This document shows positions 17,354 to 25,718 of a stretch of 64,000 nucleotides of DNA, one piece after another (position 1 is the first letter of the stretch; every line of letters starts with the position of its first letter). The notes under the pieces were generated by a model. The model worked only from the letters and a program-made list of their open reading frames with translations. It did no database searches and was not told where the DNA came from. The position numbers and the translations under genes are program-made. The stretch comes from JAZSNA01 sp045536135 (GTDB taxonomy: Bacteria; Pseudomonadota; Alphaproteobacteria; CAAHEQ01; UBA3637): positions 1 through 64,000 of the forward strand of contig JAZSNA010000003.1 of the NCBI GenBank assembly GCA_045536135.1. Reading direction: 5' to 3'.

Positions 17354-17897
17354 CTCGTTAAAGGAATACATTCCTTTGGATGAAGAAGAAAGGCTTAATT
17401 GTAATTCTTTTTTACAATTCATAGAGGCATTCGGAAATCATATCTGGACACGAGACAACCTTGTCGGACATGTCACTTCATCCGCATGGGTCATCAATCC
17501 AGACAAAGACAAAGTCTTAATGGCTTATCACAAGATATATGACAGTTTCGGTTTTTTGGGTGGTCATGCTGACGGGGATAAAGACTTACTTTATGTTGCA
17601 CAAAAAGAGGCGATGGAAGAAAGCGGAATAAAAAATATCAAAATCCTAAATCCGAACTTTATTGATATTTGTTCCATGTTTGTCAAACCACACATAAAAC
17701 ATCATCATCCTGTTCCATCCCATATCCATTTTAACACCACTTTTTTATTTGAAGCCACGGAAGATCAACCCCTTCAAATTGCCCAAGCCGAAAACAGTGC
17801 GGTTGAATGGATTAAAATAAAAGATATTATGGAAGTGGTTAAAGAAGACCACATGAAACCCGTCTATGCCCGATTAATAAAAAAGATGAACTTTTAA
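17334..17897 (+). CDS. Nudix hydrolase
   Basis: 187 aa. Nudix enzymes cleave nucleoside diphosphates linked to another group. The Nudix box is present in variant form, GGHADGDKDLLYVAQKEAME followed by ESGI: the first Glu is Asp and the usual Arg is Lys, while the metal-binding KEAMEE core is kept. An N-terminal extension of about 45 residues precedes the beta-sheet core (HVTSSAWVINPDKDKVLM). It overlaps the ankyrin-like gene and ends before a strong terminator. The substrate is unknown. Confidence 0.88.
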   Translation: MNNTLYNSLKEYIPLDEEERLNCNSFLQFIEAFGNHIWTRDNLVGHVTSSAWVINPDKDKVLMAYHKIYDSFGFLGGHADGDKDLLYVAQKEAMEESGIKNIKILNPNFIDICSMFVKPHIKHHHPVPSHIHFNTTFLFEATEDQPLQIAQAENSAVEWIKIKDIMEVVKEDHMKPVYARLIKKMNF

Positions 17898-17904
17898 TTT
17901 AATA

Positions 17905-17934
17905 TAAAACGGGGGATAAAAATCCCCCGTTTTA
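17905..17934. terminator. Bidirectional rho-independent terminator
   Basis: An 11-bp stem (TAAAACGGGGG with CCCCCGTTTTA) closes an 8-nt loop, with A- and T-rich flanks on both sides. It separates the convergent Nudix and Cys-rich prepilin genes and can end both transcripts. Confidence 0.85.
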
Positions 17935-17958
17935 ATATCCACAACAATCTTGCCTTCA

Positions 17959-19068
17959 CTATTCAATACAATTCCAATCATCATCAACACAACACCATAG
18001 GCCTTCATCCCATGTACCAGTTTGACAAGTAACTGTTTCTGATCCATCACAAGTCGCACCAGTCGGGCAAGAATAACAGCCATTCCCTATCTGAACATAA
18101 CCAGTTTTACATCCAGTTATATTATTCGGGGCATCGCAAATCGCACCAGTCGGACATGGGAGATAACAAGTTGTACCATCCCAATAATATCCTTCCTCAC
18201 AAGTAATTGTTTCTGTTCCATTACATACCGCATTCGTCGGACAATCATAACAATTATAGTATCCATCGGTATATTGATTAGGATCACAACATGATATTCC
18301 TCCAAAATCGTTTGGATACGGAACTTTTCCCTCTTGACATTCAATAATATCATCGCCATTACATTTTTTACCACCATACGCTTCGCAAGACAAGCATCCT
18401 GCAGGTCCAAAATGAAATTCGCTTTCCCGATCACAACAGTGATAATAATCTCCAGTATTTCCGATTAAAATTGTATTCCCGCCACAACAAGTTGTTTCCT
18501 CAGTCCCCCAGTCAGATTCAAATGTTAAACAACATTGATCATTTTGACAAACTCCACCACTCGGGCAACAAATATTACCACACATTTCATATCCACTCGG
18601 ACAACTGGCTGGTTCTTCGACCTCTCCGCCTTCCACGGGTGGGTATTGGAATTCAGCACGGACATCTATACCTTCGGCACAAGCATTGGCTTTGGCATTT
18701 CCCGAATACGGTTGAATGGAATTCATAAAAGCGGTTTTATTCGAAGTTAAAGTTTTACAAACGGCTTCCGTCACGCCGTTGACTTGTATAAAAAAGCCAC
18801 TTGATTCAGTTCCGCCGTTTCGAGCATAAACAATATCCAATTCCGTCCGAACCCCTAAATCACGAACATGTTGGGTTATTTCGGGTAAGGATAAATATTC
18901 CCGAGTGGCGATTTCATTCATGGCCAAATTCACATCATATAAAATATTATTTGTTCGATTCTTGTTCATGGCGATTTTATATCCCGTCAATGCCGTCACC
19001 GACAAAACACCGATAATTGCCAGTGTTCCAAGCATTTCAACCATACTGCGTCCGCTTTGTTTTTTCAT
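17959..19068 (-). CDS. Prepilin-like protein with Cys-rich modules
   Basis: 369 aa from the ATG at 19068 (AGGAGA site). The leader MKKQSG/RSMVEMLGTLAIIGVL is nearly identical to that of the other prepilin, with Glu at mature +5. Residues about 30-165 look like a pilin body. From about residue 170 the chain is Cys-dense (CPSGYEMCGNICCPSGGVC), with repeated modules such as CPTGATCDGSETVTCQTGTW and CPTNAVCNGTETITC. These resemble short EGF/tenascin-like units and probably form disulfides outside the cell. Likely an adhesive or minor pilin tip; that role is inferred. Confidence 0.8.
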   Translation of the reverse strand: MKKQSGRSMVEMLGTLAIIGVLSVTALTGYKIAMNKNRTNNILYDVNLAMNEIATREYLSLPEITQHVRDLGVRTELDIVYARNGGTESSGFFIQVNGVTEAVCKTLTSNKTAFMNSIQPYSGNAKANACAEGIDVRAEFQYPPVEGGEVEEPASCPSGYEMCGNICCPSGGVCQNDQCCLTFESDWGTEETTCCGGNTILIGNTGDYYHCCDRESEFHFGPAGCLSCEAYGGKKCNGDDIIECQEGKVPYPNDFGGISCCDPNQYTDGYYNCYDCPTNAVCNGTETITCEEGYYWDGTTCYLPCPTGAICDAPNNITGCKTGYVQIGNGCYSCPTGATCDGSETVTCQTGTWDEGLWCCVDDDWNCIE

Positions 19069-19110
19069 TTTTATTCTCCTTTTTTTATTGTTTTTTTCAT
19101 CAATAAAAAC

Positions 19111-19139
19111 AGTATAAAAAAAACCTTGGTTTTTTGCAA
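19111..19139 (-). promoter_or_regulatory. Promoter of the Cys-rich prepilin
   Basis: On the minus strand TTGCAA (19139-19134), 17 nt, TATACT (19116-19111). The spacer carries a near-palindrome, AAAACCAAGGTTTT, that recurs beside the plus-strand promoter at 19241. It could be an operator. Confidence 0.55.
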
Positions 19140-19240
19140 GCATTTTTTTTTACGATTTAAATATTTTTTTTCTTTTATTTAAAAAAACTTATTTTTTCAT
19201 TTTTCGCCTTTTTGAATTTCAAAAAAAACCAAGGTTTTTT

Positions 19241-19269
19241 TTGCACTTTTTGAGTGGTGTTTTTATACT
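19241..19269 (+). promoter_or_regulatory. Possible plus-strand promoter facing the ankyrin gene 3' end
   Basis: TTGCAC (19241-19246), 17 nt, TATACT (19264-19269). AAAACCAAGGTTTT abuts the -35 box. No plus-strand gene follows, so any transcript would be antisense to the ankyrin gene ending at 19292. Confidence 0.35.
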
Positions 19270-19270
19270 T

Positions 19271-19300
19271 AAAAAAAAACGGAATTAAAAATTAATTCCG
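19271..19300 (-). terminator. Terminator of the ankyrin pair
   Basis: A 9-bp stem (CGGAATTAA with TTAATTCCG, 3-nt loop, 19280-19300) is followed on the minus strand by a run of nine T. It overlaps the stop of the 270-aa ankyrin gene. Confidence 0.75.
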
Positions 19301-20104
19301 TTCAAAATCTTCTGATTTTACTGTTATATTAACTCGAAAGCCATTTTTCTGTTTCATCAAACGAACTGGTATCTTTGTTTCCTTTTGACCTTCTTTTTGA
19401 GTCTCCTTTATTTTTTGTTCAATCATTCCCCGTATCAAAACCGGTGCATTTTCAATATAATCTTTGATTGTTTGTCCATAGATATTTTGAGCCGTTAAAT
19501 CCGGATTTTGATCCAATAAAAAACGAATGGTTTCTTCATGTTTTCTTTTATCAATAATTGATCCACGAACGGCAATCATTAATGGTGTTTCTTTTCTTTT
19601 ATTTAAAGCATTTTCCGTCGCCGGAATACAATTAAAGGCATATTCTACCCAATCCAAAGATCCATAAAAACAAGCAATATCCAATAAATTATATCCGTTA
19701 TTATTTCTGAGTTTAAAATCAATCCCAAAATTATTTCGATATTTAAAAAAATTTAACATTTTCAATGAGTTTTTTTGTGCGGCATACATCGGACCGGTCA
19801 TCCCCTTTACATCCTGATGATTGACAGGAATTTCATGGGGTGTAAATTCAGAATAGGCCTGTGGCATGTCATGAAAACAATCATACATAAAAACACTTTG
19901 ATCCGTATCCACCCTTCTTAAACATTGATTAAACCTTTCCCAACCCAAGTATTTATCACCACGATAAGAGATACCAGCCAGTTCTTTAAGGTTCTTATTT
20001 TTATTAATTTCTTCCCAATTATAGGTTATCGACCGGTTAGTCGTTTGATAACCGTATTTTGTTTTGCAAACCCGACTTGATTTCGTGTTATCGTAATTAA
20101 ACAT
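19292..20104 (-). CDS. Ankyrin-repeat protein
   Basis: 270 aa. A non-repeat N-terminal region (about 1-95) is followed by three or four ankyrin units: KGMTGPMYAAQKNSLKMLNF, NNGYNLLDIACFYGSLDWVE, KRKETPLMIAVRGSIID and AQNIYGQTIKDYIENAP, then a Lys-rich tail. No signal peptide. It lies 5 nt after the 147-aa ankyrin gene and shares its promoter. Ankyrin proteins bind other proteins; in host-associated alphaproteobacteria many are secreted effectors, which is only a possibility here. Confidence 0.8.
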   Translation of the reverse strand: MFNYDNTKSSRVCKTKYGYQTTNRSITYNWEEINKNKNLKELAGISYRGDKYLGWERFNQCLRRVDTDQSVFMYDCFHDMPQAYSEFTPHEIPVNHQDVKGMTGPMYAAQKNSLKMLNFFKYRNNFGIDFKLRNNNGYNLLDIACFYGSLDWVEYAFNCIPATENALNKRKETPLMIAVRGSIIDKRKHEETIRFLLDQNPDLTAQNIYGQTIKDYIENAPVLIRGMIEQKIKETQKEGQKETKIPVRLMKQKNGFRVNITVKSEDFERN

Positions 20105-20109
20105 CTTTA

Positions 20110-20553
20110 TTACTCCCGTGTTTTGTGGTTATTTTTATTCAAGGATTTGGTTCGACGAATTCTTTTAACTTTTTCCAAGGCACGACATTCTTTCAATAAT
20201 TCATCTTGACGTTTTTCAATGCGTGCGATTCCCAGATTAAAAATTTCTTGACGAGTTTTTTCATCCTCTGACTTTGAACGGGGCTTCTTAATTACAGAAA
20301 CTGTTTCGGAATTATTAGCCAAATCCAATACATTATCTCCCATATCATTTTTCATATTTAAATCCGCACCACAGGCAATCAGAAGATTTAAAGCCTCAAC
20401 ATAACCATAAAAAGATGCCCAATGTGCCATCGTCATACCACTTGATGATTTTGTATTAACATTAACATCGTCAGCCAACACCTCTTTAACATTTTGTTCA
20501 ATTTCTGCTTTGTTTGCCCAATTAATATTCATTATATCTTTATGAAGTTCCAT
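20110..20553 (-). CDS. Short ankyrin-repeat protein
   Basis: 147 aa. Two ankyrin units are visible (SSGMTMAHWASFYGYVEALN and ADLNMKNDMGDNVLDLA), followed by a basic, Arg/Lys-rich C-terminal tail (KVKRIRRTKSLNKNN). An AAAGGA ribosome site and an extended -10 promoter (20580-20608) precede it. It is followed at once by the 270-aa ankyrin gene. The basic tail could bind nucleic acid or act as a secretion signal; neither can be shown. Confidence 0.78.
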   Translation of the reverse strand: MELHKDIMNINWANKAEIEQNVKEVLADDVNVNTKSSSGMTMAHWASFYGYVEALNLLIACGADLNMKNDMGDNVLDLANNSETVSVIKKPRSKSEDEKTRQEIFNLGIARIEKRQDELLKECRALEKVKRIRRTKSLNKNNHKTRE

Positions 20554-20579
20554 TTTTTATCCTTTCTTAAAAACAATGT

Positions 20580-20608
20580 ATATTATCATATTTTAATCAG
20601 AAAGTCAA
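20580..20608 (-). promoter_or_regulatory. Promoter of the ankyrin pair
   Basis: On the minus strand TTGACT (20608-20603), 17 nt ending TGA, TAATAT (20585-20580). It overlaps the stop codon of the upstream 66-aa gene. Confidence 0.65.
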
Positions 20609-20805
20609 TTACCCGCCAACCAATCCTCATCCGAATCAATTCCATTTTCCTGTTCCCACCGAATATGGGAAATTCTGGCATTTTCAACGGCTTTACAATC
20701 TTTGTTTCGTGTCATGGAAGCACCTTCCGTCACCACAAAAAACGGCAACCCATATCTTGTGGCCAAACATTCAACTTCCATACAAAACAGATGTTCCTTT
20801 TTCAT
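20605..20805 (-). CDS. Small protein, unknown function
   Basis: 66 aa, beginning 2 nt after the lipoprotein stop. The chain is soluble-looking, with a compact core (RYGLPFFVVTEGASMTRNKD) and an acidic end (GIDSDEDWLAGN). It has the feel of a small conserved family, but I cannot name one. Probably the last gene of the transcript begun at 22015. Confidence 0.6.
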   Translation of the reverse strand: MKKEHLFCMEVECLATRYGLPFFVVTEGASMTRNKDCKAVENARISHIRWEQENGIDSDEDWLAGN

Positions 20806-20807
20806 GG

Positions 20808-21302
20808 TTATTCTTTGACTTTTTCAATACTACCCCCCGGGTGCGGATAAGGCGTTTCCCGACCGATTTTTTTTACCAGTGTATAAATTTTATAAGGTTT
20901 CCCTACCGTCAAATCACGAACTTTTGCCATTACATTTAAATCGTTATAATGACGGACAGTTATAATAACTTCTGTTGTATTAGGGTTTTCATCCGTATCA
21001 AAATATAAATAAGAATGTATCGTTTTCGGTTCCGGTGATAAAGTTTCTTTCCCAATTAAGACACCCTTTTGTTCCACATCAATACCGTGGTGTTTTTCAC
21101 GAAATGTTAAAAGATTTAACAAGGGGCGAACCTTTTGTTCCACATCAATACCGTGGTGTTTTTCACCGAACAAAAGATATTTTTTCTTTAAAATCACCTT
21201 CACATCAATACCGTGGTGTTTTTCACCTTGCATTTTTTGATCTTCACATCCGCATACCAATGCCAATGTTGTTAAAAAACATAATATATTTTTAGCGTTC
21301 AT
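20808..21302 (-). CDS. Lipoprotein interrupted in frame by three repeat units
   Basis: 164 aa from the ATG at 21302 (AAGGGTG ribosome site); an in-frame GTG at 21308 lies inside that site. The signal peptide has a lipobox-like LVCGC. Residues about 27-86 consist of three copies of EKHHGIDV(EQK) separated by unrelated segments; these are the translation of the 36-nt direct repeats at 21065-21226. The C-terminal 75 residues (SYLYFDTDENPNTTEVIITV) look like the native lipoprotein domain. Spacings of 66 and 60 nt keep the frame open. Function unknown. Confidence 0.7.
   Translation of the reverse strand: MNAKNILCFLTTLALVCGCEDQKMQGEKHHGIDVKVILKKKYLLFGEKHHGIDVEQKVRPLLNLLTFREKHHGIDVEQKGVLIGKETLSPEPKTIHSYLYFDTDENPNTTEVIITVRHYNDLNVMAKVRDLTVGKPYKIYTLVKKIGRETPYPHPGGSIEKVKE
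21065..21226 (+). repeat. CRISPR-like mini-array: 36-nt repeats, 30-nt spacers, no cas genes
   Basis: Two identical 36-nt repeats (21065-21100 and 21131-21166; core ACATCAATACCGTGGTGTTT) are followed by a third copy lacking 6 internal nt (21197-21226). The two spacers, 21101-21130 and 21167-21196, are each exactly 30 nt and unlike each other. This is the geometry of a type II CRISPR array with a degenerate end repeat. Against that, the array is in frame inside a lipoprotein gene, no cas gene lies in the window, and the dyad is weak (CCAC...GTGG). An in-frame mobile repeat is the main alternative. Confidence 0.6.
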
Positions 21303-21918
21303 GTTCACCCTTCTTTCTGTTTAAATAACGATAAGAAGACATTTTTTGAACATTCTTTTGTTTTTCAATATCTATTAATCGTTTTAAAACTTTATTCATT
21401 TCCGCATCAAAAGATTCAGCCAAAGCAAAATCTCGAGCCGTCATTTGATAAGGAGTAACATTCCCTTTTTTATCAATATCTTGATAAACAAAGGTTGTTT
21501 TGATGGATACATCTATTTTTTCTTGATCCATTAAAAACATCGCCATATCCGCCTTATGATTGGAAATCGCCAACATTAACGGTGTCAAACCCACCAAACG
21601 TGTTTTTTTGTTAATCAGAGCTCCTTTAGTTAAGAGACTTTTGGAAATTTGAATATGTCCATTCATTGCTGCAAACATTAAAGAAGTATAACCTTCGGAA
21701 TTTTCGGCCCGAACATTAATATCACGCCGTGATAAAAGATAATCCACAACCTTGACATCTCCATTTTCACAAGCCAACATCAAAAGATTTTTATTATCTT
21801 CAACCATCGCATTGATATCGCCTCCGATTTTTCCCAAGAACCATTCAATTTTTTCTTTATCTTTTTCAAAGATACCCCAAACTAAGCCCTTTATATTGCT
21901 ATTTCTAATATTATCCAT
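21292..21918 (-). CDS. Ankyrin-repeat protein
   Basis: 208 aa from the ATG at 21918 (AAAGG ribosome site); the upstream extension of the frame runs back through the leader hairpin and promoter and is rejected. Ankyrin units: DNKNLLMLACENGDVKVVDY, NSEGYTSLMFAAMNGHIQIS and LVGLTPLMLAISNHKADMAM, with a degenerate fourth, then a charged C-terminal helix. It overlaps the lipoprotein start by 11 nt, so the two are translationally coupled. No signal peptide. Confidence 0.82.
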   Translation of the reverse strand: MDNIRNSNIKGLVWGIFEKDKEKIEWFLGKIGGDINAMVEDNKNLLMLACENGDVKVVDYLLSRRDINVRAENSEGYTSLMFAAMNGHIQISKSLLTKGALINKKTRLVGLTPLMLAISNHKADMAMFLMDQEKIDVSIKTTFVYQDIDKKGNVTPYQMTARDFALAESFDAEMNKVLKRLIDIEKQKNVQKMSSYRYLNRKKGEHER

Positions 21919-21935
21919 TCCTTTACCTTTCACAT

Positions 21936-21973
21936 AAAAAAACATTCCGAAAATAATTTTGGAATGTTTTTTT
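21936..21973 (-). terminator. Terminator-like hairpin in the ankyrin leader
   Basis: A 13-bp stem (AAAAAAACATTCC with GGAATGTTTTTTT, 12-nt loop) ending in seven T lies downstream of the 74-aa gene but also downstream of the promoter at 21987-22015. Every ankyrin transcript from that promoter must therefore read through it, which suggests attenuation. Confidence 0.7.
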
Positions 21974-21986
21974 AAATTCCACAAGG

Positions 21987-22015
21987 AATATATACTATTT
22001 TTACTTTTTTGTCAA
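21987..22015 (-). promoter_or_regulatory. Promoter of the ankyrin-lipoprotein unit
   Basis: On the minus strand TTGACA (22015-22010), 17 nt, TATATT (21992-21987), directly after the stop of the 74-aa gene. The predicted start near 21980 is only a few nt before the terminator-like hairpin. Confidence 0.65.
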
Positions 22016-22016
22016 G

Positions 22017-22241
22017 TTATCTCACCCGACCGGCAGCCGCCGTTAAAACATATGGTAATTTAGATGAAGTTTTTTCATGTGCGGCCTCATAATCAAAACC
22101 CAAATCGCCTTTAACAGTTATTGGTTTCTCTTTCCCCGCCATAAAAGAAGCAAACAAAGGTTTTTCCCCTTGAAGAAAGCCCAAATCAGACTTCACAGAT
22201 TTACAAGGTCCTTTTTTTAAGAATTCCGAAGATAACGTCAT
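22017..22241 (-). CDS. Small soluble protein with internal repeat, unknown function
   Basis: 74 aa with a strong ribosome site (GGAGGG). It contains two related stretches, VKSDLGFLQGEKPLF and VKGDLGFDYEAAHEK, and ends in Arg-rich GRVR. No signal peptide, no membrane helix, no recognised family. It stands alone between pgk and the ankyrin genes. Confidence 0.6.
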   Translation of the reverse strand: MTLSSEFLKKGPCKSVKSDLGFLQGEKPLFASFMAGKEKPITVKGDLGFDYEAAHEKTSSKLPYVLTAAAGRVR

Positions 22242-22365
22242 TTAAACCCTCCTTCTGTTTTCCTTTATAACACAAAAAACTTAATAAAAACTTAATTTTA
22301 TATCGTTTATATCTTTCTTATATAAAGTGGTTTTATTTTTTTGTCAACATATTTTTTCAAATAAA

Positions 22366-22395
22366 AATAAAGCCCTGAAAACACAGGGCTTTATT
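22366..22395 (-). terminator. Terminator of the gap-pgk operon
   Basis: A 12-bp stem (AATAAAGCCCTG with CAGGGCTTTATT, 6-nt loop), 3 nt after the pgk stop and followed on the minus strand by T-rich sequence. Confidence 0.85.
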
Positions 22396-22398
22396 ACA

Positions 22399-23592
22399 TC
22401 ATTCTTCCAACGCTTTAACGCCGGGCAATGTTTTTCCTTCCATCCATTCAAGGAAAGCACCTCCCGCAGCCGAAATATATGTCAAATCAGCTTTAACGCC
22501 GGCTTTTTTCAATGCGGAAACCGTATCCCCGCCACCGGCAACAGATACTAAATTTCCGGCTTTTGTTAACTCTGCCACTTCATGAGCAATTTCATTGGTT
22601 GCCCGATCAAACGGTTTAATTTCAAAAGCACCCACAGGGCCGTTCCAAATTAAAGTTTTAGATTTTTTAATCACATCAATAAATTCGGCAACGGATTGAG
22701 GACCGATATCAACCAATGGCTTACCTTCTGGCAAGGAATCCAATGTTGAAACATGTACTTCCTGCCCTTCGGCAAATTCATCCGCCCAAACCAAATCAAC
22801 TGGCAAAACAATTTGACAAGAAGCGGCATTTTCCATGATATTTTTGGCGGTATCAATCATTCCGACCTCAACCAAAGAGCCTTTTCCCATCGGATACCCT
22901 TTGGCAGCCAAGAAAGTATGAGCCATACCACCACCGATTAACAAATAATCAACCTTTTTAACCAAATTACCCAACAAATCCAATTTTGTTGATACTTTGG
23001 ATCCACCAACCAATGCACAAGCCGGACGAATCGGATTTCCCAAAGCTTTATTCAAGGCTTCCAATTCGGCTTGCATTAAGCGACCGGCAACTTTGACATC
23101 AACAAAATGAGCCATTCCTTCGGTCGAGCTATGGGCCCGATGAGCTGTTGAGAATGCATCATTGACATAAATATCAACACCATCGGCCAACATTTTTGAA
23201 AAGGCTTCATCATTTTCTTCCTCGCCCTTATAGAAACGAACATTTTCCAATAATATCACATCGCCATTTGCCATTTCAGAAACTGCGTTTTTCCGAGTTT
23301 CGCCGATACAATCGGATACAAAGCTTACTTTCTTTCCACTGGATTTTTCCAAAGCCGGTGCAATAAATGCCATAGAAAATTCAGCCTTAACCTCGCCATC
23401 CGGACGTCCAAAATGCGAAGCCACAATGACCTTTGCCCCTTTTTCGACCAATTCATTCATCGTCGGAACAAACCGATCAATTCGAGTCGTATCCGTAATA
23501 GTGCCATCTTTTGCCGGCACATTTAAATCCGCACGGACAAAAACGACTTTTCCGGCAATATCCGTCAAGTTATCCAAAGTTTTATAATTCAT
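22399..23592 (-). CDS. pgk: Phosphoglycerate kinase
   Basis: 397 aa, normal length. Transfers phosphate from 1,3-bisphosphoglycerate to ADP in glycolysis. N-terminal substrate site: VFVRADLNVPAKDG, ASHFGRPDG and LLENVRFYKGEE. C-terminal nucleotide site: ALVGGSKVSTKL, WNGPVGAFE and VAGGGDTVSALKKAG. It starts 11 nt inside the small exported-protein gene that separates it from gap, so all three are one operon. Confidence 0.97.
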   Translation of the reverse strand: MNYKTLDNLTDIAGKVVFVRADLNVPAKDGTITDTTRIDRFVPTMNELVEKGAKVIVASHFGRPDGEVKAEFSMAFIAPALEKSSGKKVSFVSDCIGETRKNAVSEMANGDVILLENVRFYKGEEENDEAFSKMLADGVDIYVNDAFSTAHRAHSSTEGMAHFVDVKVAGRLMQAELEALNKALGNPIRPACALVGGSKVSTKLDLLGNLVKKVDYLLIGGGMAHTFLAAKGYPMGKGSLVEVGMIDTAKNIMENAASCQIVLPVDLVWADEFAEGQEVHVSTLDSLPEGKPLVDIGPQSVAEFIDVIKKSKTLIWNGPVGAFEIKPFDRATNEIAHEVAELTKAGNLVSVAGGGDTVSALKKAGVKADLTYISAAGGAFLEWMEGKTLPGVKALEE

Positions 23593-24109
23593 TTTTTATT
23601 TCCTTTTTTATTTTTAATTTCAATACATCTTCAGAACAATTAATATCAAAGATTTCAGAATTTTCGATATTTTTAATCTGATTTTCAATTTGATTACATT
23701 CCAAACGATCCTTAAATACAATTTCATATTCGGCAATTTCGCTTGAAACATTTACGGATATAAATCGACCGATTGATAAAAAGTCTGTCAAAACATTCAC
23801 CGTATCATTAAAGTTCCGGTTAATAGATTGAATAGACGTCATAACATCCAAAGTTGCCGGTGGAAGCGGTTGATTTTCAGTACCGACCCATTCTTCCTCC
23901 GTAAAGATTATTTCATCTTCCCAATCCAAAGGTTTTGACAAATCATCAATCGTCGACAAATCCAATATGTTATCATTTATGCCCCGAGTTGGCTTAACAA
24001 TTTCTTCTTCAACTTCAAAGTCGTCATCCATAACGGCAGACGGCAATGCAATACTCGTTGCATAAACATTTAAAGATAATAAGTATAAAATCAATAAAAT
24101 CTTTTTCAT
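23582..24109 (-). CDS. Exported protein between gap and pgk, unknown function
   Basis: 175 aa. Signal peptide MKKILLILYLLSLNVYA, then an acidic segment (DDDFEVEEEIVKP, DWEDEIIFTEEEW) and a C-terminal domain with two Cys (LECNQIENQ, DINCSEDV) that may pair in the periplasm. It overlaps pgk by 11 nt. An envelope protein inside a glycolytic operon is odd; the gap terminator just upstream may limit its expression. No family recognised. Confidence 0.7.
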   Translation of the reverse strand: MKKILLILYLLSLNVYATSIALPSAVMDDDFEVEEEIVKPTRGINDNILDLSTIDDLSKPLDWEDEIIFTEEEWVGTENQPLPPATLDVMTSIQSINRNFNDTVNVLTDFLSIGRFISVNVSSEIAEYEIVFKDRLECNQIENQIKNIENSEIFDINCSEDVLKLKIKKEIKNEL

Positions 24110-24116
24110 TTATATA

Positions 24117-24146
24117 AAAACGAATCGGCCCAAAACGGGCCGATTC
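24117..24146 (-). terminator. Terminator after gap
   Basis: A 10-bp stem (GAATCGGCCC with GGGCCGATTC, 5-nt loop, 24122-24146) followed by five T on the minus strand. It lies between gap and the exported-protein gene, so pgk expression needs read-through or a further promoter. Confidence 0.8.
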
Positions 24147-24157
24147 ACTAAACGATA

Positions 24158-25234
<1,077 letters not shown>

Positions 25235-25272
25235 TTATCCTTTCATCTGACAATTATTAAATAACGGAGTCT

Positions 25273-25300
25273 AATATACATTTTTTTAAATAAAAAGCAA
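25273..25300 (-). promoter_or_regulatory. Promoter of gap
   Basis: On the minus strand TTGCTT (25300-25295), 16 nt, TATATT (25278-25273), 42 nt before the gap ATG. Confidence 0.5.
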
Positions 25301-25439
25301 AGAAAAAAATATCATTTAATGATAATATTTTACTTAAAGCATATTTTTATAATCAATTAAATTATCCTATCGCGTATTTTTTAAAGAAAATCCCCCTCCC
25401 CATAAATTATTTTAAACAGGATGCGTTTTTTGATAAAAA

Positions 25440-25565
25440 TTACGACCGTTGGCTGAAACCTACTTCGCCGGTTGCCGAATCACATCCCCAATCCTTGCAT
25501 CGACAATCCAAAACTTCTTCGGCGCACAAAGAAAGAGTGAACATAAAAAACAAAATCCGACGCAT
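25440..25565 (-). CDS. Tiny exported Cys-rich peptide
   Basis: 41 aa. The ATG at 25565 is preceded by a strong GGAGG (TGTGGAGGAAGTTAT). Signal peptide MRRILFFMFTLSLCA, then a mature part of about 26 residues with three Cys (LDCRCKDWGCD), ending in SQRS. Stop at 25440. The rest of the 25232-25718 interval holds the gap promoter, an AT-rich stretch and the RNase H-like gene promoter. Could be a small periplasmic or secreted peptide; function unknown. Confidence 0.6.
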   Translation of the reverse strand: MRRILFFMFTLSLCAEEVLDCRCKDWGCDSATGEVGFSQRS

Positions 25566-25662
25566 ATAACTTCCTCCACAACGTTATTTTAATACCTCGT
25601 ATATAAATGTTTATATTCAGTTCGCAAGTCTTTTTTGATCATTTTAGTTATCGTTTTGGATA

Positions 25663-25691
25663 TTGACTTTTTAAATAAATTCTGATATAAT
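25663..25691 (+). promoter_or_regulatory. Promoter of the RNase H-like gene
   Basis: TTGACT (25663-25668), 17 nt ending TGA, TATAAT (25686-25691). Strongly similar to the element at 26440-26468; both begin TATTGACTTTTTAA. Confidence 0.75.
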
Positions 25692-25718
25692 TCATCGCAT
25701 ATTTTAAAGGAGATCTTA

